Positions 53,120-57,220 of a DNA stretch of 57,220 bases are shown here, in pieces (position 1 is the stretch's first letter; every line of letters starts with the position of its first letter). Position numbers and translations under genes: made by a program. A model generated the notes under the pieces. It was not told where the DNA came from and ran no database searches. It was given only the letters and a program-made list of their open reading frames with translations. Origin of the DNA: Paenibacillus koleovorans NBRC 103111 (GTDB lineage: Bacteria; Bacillota; Bacilli; Paenibacillales; NBRC-103111); the NCBI RefSeq assembly GCF_004000845.1, contig NZ_BIMA01000042.1:1-57220 (forward strand), written 5' to 3'.

Positions 53120-53350
53120 AACCCGGCCAAGCCAGTCAACCCAGCCAACCCAGCCAAGCCCAGCAAGCCCAGCAAGCCCAGCAAGCCCAGCAAGCCCAGC
53201 AAGCCCAGCAAGCCCAGCAAGCCCAGCAAACCCAGCCACCCCAGCAAGCCCAGCAAGCCCAGCAAGCCCAGCAAGCCCAGCCAAGCCCGCCGCCCCAGCA
53301 AGCTCAGCCACCCCAGCAAACCCAGCACCCCAGCAAGCCCAGCCAACCTC
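53120..53350. repeat. CCCAGCAAG 9-bp tandem array
   Basis: About a dozen or more perfect or near-perfect copies of CCCAGCAAG. The period of nine keeps frames open on both strands (Pro-Ala-Ser on plus; Leu-Ala-Gly or Leu-Leu-Gly on minus), but no ribosome site or non-repeat domain supports a gene. Confidence 0.88.
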
Positions 53351-53681
53351 AACCTCCAGTAACAAGTTGCTCAACTACTTACAGCTCCCCAATCCGACTA
53401 TCCAACAGCCCCAGCACGATCGAGCACCGATTTCCCAGCAAACCAAGCTACTCCACCCCCCGTCCAATCCTCGCTCACCCCGCTCACATACATCCTCTGC
53501 ACCTTCGTAACCTCGACGACCAAGTAACCTCCTCACCTAATCCAGTACGGATGGAATTAAAAAGCTCGGTAGAAAGGTCTACTTGGCAGATGGAGAGGTC
53601 GGCAAAGGTCGAAGTGGGGTAAAGTTTAGTCTACATGGCGAGTAGAGCGTCCCGTTCGGCAGCAATTCCTCCCGCTCCGAA

Positions 53682-53908
53682 TCAGATGTATAACGATTCT
53701 ACATCTGAAGCCGAAAATGCCCGGAAATCAGCTACAGATGTAGAGGATTTGTACAACTGTACGCTAAAACGGTCTATTTTCGCAGTCAAAGTATAAGAAA
53801 TAGACATCTGAACGTCAAAAATTCTAGTCAGGCGTACAATTCTTATACATCTGAGCACCAACTTGGCCGATTTCGGCCCGCAGATGTACAAAGCTTGTAC
53901 AACTGAGA
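53682..53908. repeat. Intergenic repeat, family E
   Basis: TCAGATGTA and TACATCTGA flank a nine-base loop at 53682-53708, a perfect 9-bp palindrome. CAGATGTA or TACATCTG recurs at about 53734, 53791 (degenerate), 53847 and 53881, often paired with TTGTACAACTG. The gap 52725-53993 holds families D and E, the 9-bp array and no supported gene. Confidence 0.78.
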
Positions 53909-53946
53909 ACTGGGTCGTCACCACCCCTCAGACCTCCCCTTGCGAA

Positions 53947-53987
53947 CAAAAAGGACCGTCCGGCGAAAAGCCGAACGGTCCTTTTTG
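53947..53987. terminator. Strong Rho-independent terminator
   Basis: CAAAAAGGACCGT and ACGGTCCTTTTTG arms with an inner CGGC/GCCG pair (one mismatch). On the minus strand it ends the isomerase gene seven bases after its stop. Confidence 0.9.
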
Positions 53988-53993
53988 TTCAAT

Positions 53994-55136
53994 TTACTTC
54001 AAATTCGTGCTCTCGATCATAGCGGTGATTTCGACGTTTATGAACTTGTTGTACGTGGTGTTGGTCAGCTGCTGCTTCAACTGGTCCTTCACTTGATCCA
54101 GCGTCTGCACGGTACGCGACTCGACCTCGATGAGATGGTAGCCGTATTCCGTCTTGACCGGCTCGCTCAGCTGTTTGAGCGGCAAATCGGCGGCGGCTTT
54201 CTTGAACTCGGTCACGTAGCCGGCGATGACGGCGTCGGTGTAGCGGCCGCCGCTGTCCTTCGACCCAGGGTCGTCGGAGTATGTCTTGGCCAGTTCGTCG
54301 AAGCTGCCGCCCTTCACGAGCTTCTCCCGCACTTCCTTGATGCGGGCGAGCGCTTCGTCGGCCGTACGAGTCGGCTGCCCGGTGTTCGGATCGTTCAAGC
54401 CGACCAGAATGTGCCGCACGGTAGCCGTCACGAACGCAGCCGAATCTTCCTTGCGCTGGCGGTCGTACTCCGCTTGAATCGCGGCGGAGTCCACCATCTT
54501 GAGGAGCGCTTGCTGGGCAAGCACGTTGTACTGAATATATTGGCGCAGGTCTTGCAGGTTCAAGTTCAACCCTCTCAGCTGCGCCGCGAGCGTATCGGTC
54601 GAACCGAAATACTGGACGACTTGATTGAACTGCGCATCGACTGTAGCGCCAACCCCTTGCAGATCTTCCGCACTCGCACGCGACGACAACACCTTCAAGG
54701 CGATCAACTGCTTCAGCTGGTATTCCTTGTAAGCCGGATCGATGCCCGGATCGCCTTGGGAGCCATAGAAGCGGGAGGCTGAACTAAACGTATCCAGCTC
54801 GACCTTCGTCACTTGGCCGCCGCCTTGATAAGTGGCGACGACGGCTGCGCCGGCGCCGCCGTAATTTTTACCGATGTAGATGGAGCTCGTATCATTGTCG
54901 AAGTCCACCGGCTTGCCGAGCGATTCGGCTACCCAGCGGAGCGGGACGTAAGTAGTGTCATTGTAGATGAAGCCTTGACTCCCGCTCGGCGGCTGTTTGT
55001 CGACCCCGTCGAACGTGTACTTGAGCTCCCGAAAATAAACCTCGATCGAGGTGCTCATCGTCGCATATGTAAGCGTGCCTGTCATCATGGTGCCGATCGT
55101 CAGCCCGACCAGCAATCCTTTCAGCTTGTCCTTCAT
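53994..55136 (-). CDS. Exported parvulin-type peptidyl-prolyl isomerase with stalk domain
   Basis: A 380-residue secreted or membrane-anchored protein. ATG 55136 is nine bases after GGAAGG; ATG 55145 is another option. The N-terminal hydrophobic helix (LLVGLTIGTMMTGTLTYA) has no lipobox, unlike PrsA. Residues 22-90 form the copper-amine-oxidase-like stalk domain (IEVYFRELKYTFDGV, YVPLRWVAESLGKPV). A SurA-like helical region (about 110-230) follows, then the parvulin domain (about 245-350; VRHILVGLND, GGSFDELAKTYSDDPGSKDSGG, PVKTEYGYHLIEV). It should help fold exported proteins. The stalk-isomerase fusion is not the standard PrsA layout and probably ties the foldase to the wall or to a partner. 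Confidence 0.88.
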   Translation of the reverse strand: MKDKLKGLLVGLTIGTMMTGTLTYATMSTSIEVYFRELKYTFDGVDKQPPSGSQGFIYNDTTYVPLRWVAESLGKPVDFDNDTSSIYIGKNYGGAGAAVVATYQGGGQVTKVELDTFSSASRFYGSQGDPGIDPAYKEYQLKQLIALKVLSSRASAEDLQGVGATVDAQFNQVVQYFGSTDTLAAQLRGLNLNLQDLRQYIQYNVLAQQALLKMVDSAAIQAEYDRQRKEDSAAFVTATVRHILVGLNDPNTGQPTRTADEALARIKEVREKLVKGGSFDELAKTYSDDPGSKDSGGRYTDAVIAGYVTEFKKAAADLPLKQLSEPVKTEYGYHLIEVESRTVQTLDQVKDQLKQQLTNTTYNKFINVEITAMIESTNLK

Positions 55137-55216
55137 TAATGTCATCCTTCCGTCGATTAATGGCGTTTCTTCAGACTTCCTCGTATGTATTCCGCATCGA
55201 GATGCGGTTTTCCTGC

Positions 55217-55798
55217 TCAAGCTTCCCACCATTCGAGATTGATTGTGTTGGTCAGCACCCCGGCGACGGAAAGCGAGCCCGCAACTTGCACCGATAGCGT
55301 CTGTCCGGGGGGGACGACAATGCGACCGCTCTCGCTCAACTGGAAGGGGCCGCCGACGAGCGGGATCGCCTGTAGACTAGTTCCGGCGGAGACGGCGGAT
55401 GTGGAGGAGCGGACGGTCATAACGCTGGTCTGCGCGCTGGTGAAGTTGCTGTTCGCCGGAGTAACGGTAGTCGGTCCGGTCAGAGTCCCTCCCTGGAGTA
55501 GCGTAACCGACCCGGTAAAGTTGGAGAGCAGGCTCAGGGAGATGCCGATGCCGCCCGTGAATCGGGCGACGTAGCAAGTTCGTCCGCTGCCGCCGGGATT
55601 CGCGAGCTGTATGGAGATGATGACATTGCCCCCAAGAATGCCAAGCGAGCTGGTATTAGTGGCGGTGCCGACAAACAGGAAGCCGCTTTTGCCTGCACTT
55701 GCCTCCGGCGGAGCCACGGTTCCTGGAGCTAAGTAGGTGTTGACCTGTTGCGTGTATATGGGTTGATTCGGGCTATCGAAAACAAATTCGTTCGTCAT
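55217..55798 (-). CDS. Unknown protein, paralogue of 55818-56351
   Basis: A 193-residue Ser/Thr/Gly-rich protein starting at ATG 55798 behind AAGGAGGG. It has no signal peptide. Alternating hydrophobic strands suggest an all-beta fold: opening FDSPNQPIYTQQVNTYLAP, middle LANPGGSGRTCYVARFTGG and TSAQTSVMTVRSS, closing IVVPPGQTLSVQV and INLEWWEA. The same landmarks appear in the next gene, so the two are tandem duplicates, 19 bases apart. Family not recognised. Neighbouring DUF6385-like genes suggest a spore-coat, surface or appendage component, but this is inference from position. Confidence 0.7.
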   Translation of the reverse strand: MTNEFVFDSPNQPIYTQQVNTYLAPGTVAPPEASAGKSGFLFVGTATNTSSLGILGGNVIISIQLANPGGSGRTCYVARFTGGIGISLSLLSNFTGSVTLLQGGTLTGPTTVTPANSNFTSAQTSVMTVRSSTSAVSAGTSLQAIPLVGGPFQLSESGRIVVPPGQTLSVQVAGSLSVAGVLTNTINLEWWEA

Positions 55799-55817
55799 GC
55801 CGGCACCGCCCTCCTTA

Positions 55818-56351
55818 TCAATATTCCCACCAGCTCAAGTTGATGGAGGAGCTCGAGGCTGTCGTACCGAGCGTGATGCTGATCGTCTGGCCTGGGGGTA
55901 CGATCAGACCGCCGCGAAACTCGACGCTGAACAACCCCGCGCTTAGCTGAGCCGTCCAGAAGACGGTCGGTGAGCCGCCGAGCGTGCCGGTATTCCGCCG
56001 GCCGGTCATCACGCTCGTATTGGCGCTGCCGAACCGTGTATTGAACGGGGTAGGCGTAACGCCGCCTGTGATCGTGCCGCTGGAGTTGATGGTGAGCACT
56101 ACAGCTGCTGTCGTCCCGCCGACGATGCGGGAGATGTACATCGTTTTGCCGCTGCCTCCGGCATTCGCCGCTTGCAGCAGCAAGCTGCTGCCTCCGCCCA
56201 CGCTGATATTTCCCGAGCTGAGAATATAGAAAGCGCCGGCCTTGGCCGCGTCGCCCTCCGGCGTATTGCCGATCTCGGGGGCTACATACGTGTTGGTGGA
56301 ATAGGTGTAGAGGGGAAGGTTTGAGCTATTGAAAATGGAGTGATTGGTCAT
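55818..56351 (-). CDS. Unknown protein, paralogue of 55217-55798
   Basis: A 177-residue protein starting at ATG 56351, with GGGGGCACG upstream. It parallels the downstream paralogue: FNSSNLPLYTYSTNTYVAP at the start, ANAGGSGKTMYISRIVGG in the middle, NTSVMTGRRN, then LIVPPGQTISITLG and SINLSWWEY at the end. All-beta and Gly/Ser-rich, no signal peptide and no enzymatic motif. The two genes form an operon on the minus strand and probably encode subunits of one structure. It is divergent from the DUF6385-like genes with 160 bases between. Confidence 0.7.
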   Translation of the reverse strand: MTNHSIFNSSNLPLYTYSTNTYVAPEIGNTPEGDAAKAGAFYILSSGNISVGGGSSLLLQAANAGGSGKTMYISRIVGGTTAAVVLTINSSGTITGGVTPTPFNTRFGSANTSVMTGRRNTGTLGGSPTVFWTAQLSAGLFSVEFRGGLIVPPGQTISITLGTTASSSSINLSWWEY

Positions 56352-56511
56352 GGTGATCGTGCCCCCTTGCATGGTTCTTACTTACTATATGTCGCCGCAG
56401 ACAGGCTTGGCTGGGTACAACCCTCGATTTCGACGAGAAATGCGCAGAAGCCGTGACCAATCAGGATGCGCGTCATATATTGTCGAAGCACAACTAACAA
56501 GGAGAGCCGAC

Positions 56512-57015
56512 ATGGGAACTCGATCAAAATGTGCCGGAACCAAGCCTAAGGGGAAGAGAAGCGCCAGCAGCAGCTGCAGCTGCAAGCTCGTATGCAAGCC
56601 GCACAAAGAGAAGCAGAAGTGCAGCAAACCTTTTCTAGCACCCAAGGGGACTGCGCTGAATTGTCGACCGATCCGGTCCGCATGCGGCAAGTCCGGCCGT
56701 TATTGCGGGCAGAGCGAGCGCTCGATACAGGTGACCGATGTATGGAAGCCGCACATGCTCATGGACGTATCCCGATTCTCGGTGTACTCTTACGGCATCG
56801 TGAACCGGGGCAGCGATCCTGTAGTTGTAAAAGCCCAAATCGGGCCGAATGCAAACGATTTTGCCGATGACAGCGAAGGGGTTGTAAAGGGCGGAGAGAC
56901 GCTTGCGCTCGTGCCTTCCCGGTTTTTGCGCTTCGCGAGAATTCAAGTGCGGGCCCAAGCTCCGGGAACCGAGCCGGTTATTGATGTGTACTTCCAAGCC
57001 CAGACCGCAGGATAA
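56512..57015 (+). CDS. Cys/Lys-rich protein with DUF6385-like domain
   Basis: A 167-residue protein starting at ATG 56512 behind AAGGAGAG. The first 65 residues are basic and rich in Cys (CSCKLVCKPHKEKQKC and others, ten or so Cys), possibly disulphide-linked or metal-binding. Residues 75-167 form a beta domain (DVSRFSVYSYGIVNRGSD, VVKAQIGPNANDF, LALVPSRFLRFARIQVRAQ, VIDVYFQAQ) like the C-terminal part of DUF6385 proteins common in Paenibacillus; the name is from memory and needs a profile search. Cys-rich tails are usual in spore-coat proteins. The next gene follows after 11 bases. Confidence 0.65.
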   Translation: MGTRSKCAGTKPKGKRSASSSCSCKLVCKPHKEKQKCSKPFLAPKGTALNCRPIRSACGKSGRYCGQSERSIQVTDVWKPHMLMDVSRFSVYSYGIVNRGSDPVVVKAQIGPNANDFADDSEGVVKGGETLALVPSRFLRFARIQVRAQAPGTEPVIDVYFQAQTAG

Positions 57016-57026
57016 GGGGGAGAGCT

Positions 57027-57220
57027 ATGCCTAACTTTGCGTCCTTCAACACGAATCCCGAAAATTTGCGTACGCTTATTTTTGGACAAGACGCTACCGA
57101 AACGCCGAGAGCCGTAGCAACAGATTCCGCAGGAAACGTAAAAACGATTATCATGGATGGGACGATTTCCGGGATCTCGATCTCCGGAGCGACGATCACC
57201 AATATTTTGGACGGTACGAT
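57027..57220 (+). CDS. DUF6385-like protein, 5' part only
   Basis: Starts at ATG 57027 behind AAGGGGGAG and runs off the window; 64 codons are visible. The opening MPNFASFNTNPENLRTLIFG, then QDATETPRAVATDSAGNV, fits the N-terminal segment of DUF6385-type proteins. A beta-strand, Ile/Thr/Gly-rich pattern follows (GTISGISISGATITNI), which may be the start of a repeat region. It is 11 bases after the previous gene, so the two are probably co-transcribed. Function unknown. Confidence 0.6.
   Translation, partial: MPNFASFNTNPENLRTLIFGQDATETPRAVATDSAGNVKTIIMDGTISGISISGATITNILDGT

Noticed and set aside
53001-53510. Pro-Ala-Ser-rich open frame resembling a collagen-like protein
   Set aside because: Composition is fully explained by the CCCAGCAAG array; comparable frames exist on the opposite strand and no non-repeat domain is present.

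Overview
This is a chromosomal window from a moderately high-GC, Gram-positive, spore-former-like bacterium, most probably Paenibacillaceae (Paenibacillus or Cohnella type). Pointers: two secreted proteins with the copper-amine-oxidase-like 'stalk' domain typical of that family, a triple-SLH surface protein, an LtaS-type lipoteichoic acid synthase, a GH44 glycanase, PF14099-like and beta-helix polysaccharide-active proteins, a Bacillus-type 7-1-7 Fur box, CcdC, and DUF6385-like genes at the right edge. Spacing, strong AGGAGG ribosome sites and TTG/GTG starts also fit Firmicutes. No plasmid, phage or intact IS gene is seen, and no rRNA or tRNA was recognised.

Layout. 1-3.1 kb: ArsR regulator plus SRPBCC protein, a Fic AMP-transferase, and a secreted stalk/NPCBM/lamin-tail protein. 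3.7-9.6 kb: a 1736-residue pseudokinase-AAA-GAF-histidine kinase with its NarL-type regulator. 9.7-13.8 kb: a 41-codon gene, a secreted Gly/Pro-rich protein divergent from an OmpR-type two-component pair, and CcdC. 14.4-27.1 kb: secreted polysaccharide-binding and degrading proteins (beta-propeller, SLH/YcdB, PF14099 lyase) followed by a tightly packed cluster of a metallophosphoesterase, two small membrane proteins, a probable degenerate phosphoesterase and a lipoprotein. 27.2-31.7 kb: Crp/Fnr regulator, class 3 lipase, and a second HisKA_3/NarL pair paralogous to the first. 31.9-39.9 kb: GH44 glycanase, a Fur-controlled FhuF-like iron reductase, a right-handed beta-helix protein. 40-46 kb: HEAT protein, then a three-gene export operon (heterodimeric ABC exporter plus 14-TM MFS). 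46.4-50.6 kb: glycosyltransferase, YbhN/MprF-like membrane protein, LtaS-like synthase. 50.9-57.2 kb: NCS2 permease carrying a minisatellite insertion, parvulin isomerase, two paralogous unknown surface-like proteins, and two DUF6385-like genes, the last cut by the window end.

Themes. Many genes act outside the cell on polysaccharide, with two-component sensors and envelope synthesis beside them, which suits a soil or plant-biomass degrader. The most unusual content is non-coding: at least six distinct families of short, imperfectly palindromic repeats fill intergenic gaps as tandem arrays (near 3.2, 13.9, 17.1, 27.2, 35.5-35.9, 46.2, 52.8 and 53.7 kb). Some families occur at several loci and in one case a repeat doubles as a terminator. 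Four gaps also hold short open reading fragments that look like decayed gene ends. All assignments come from reading the sequence; no database search was run.
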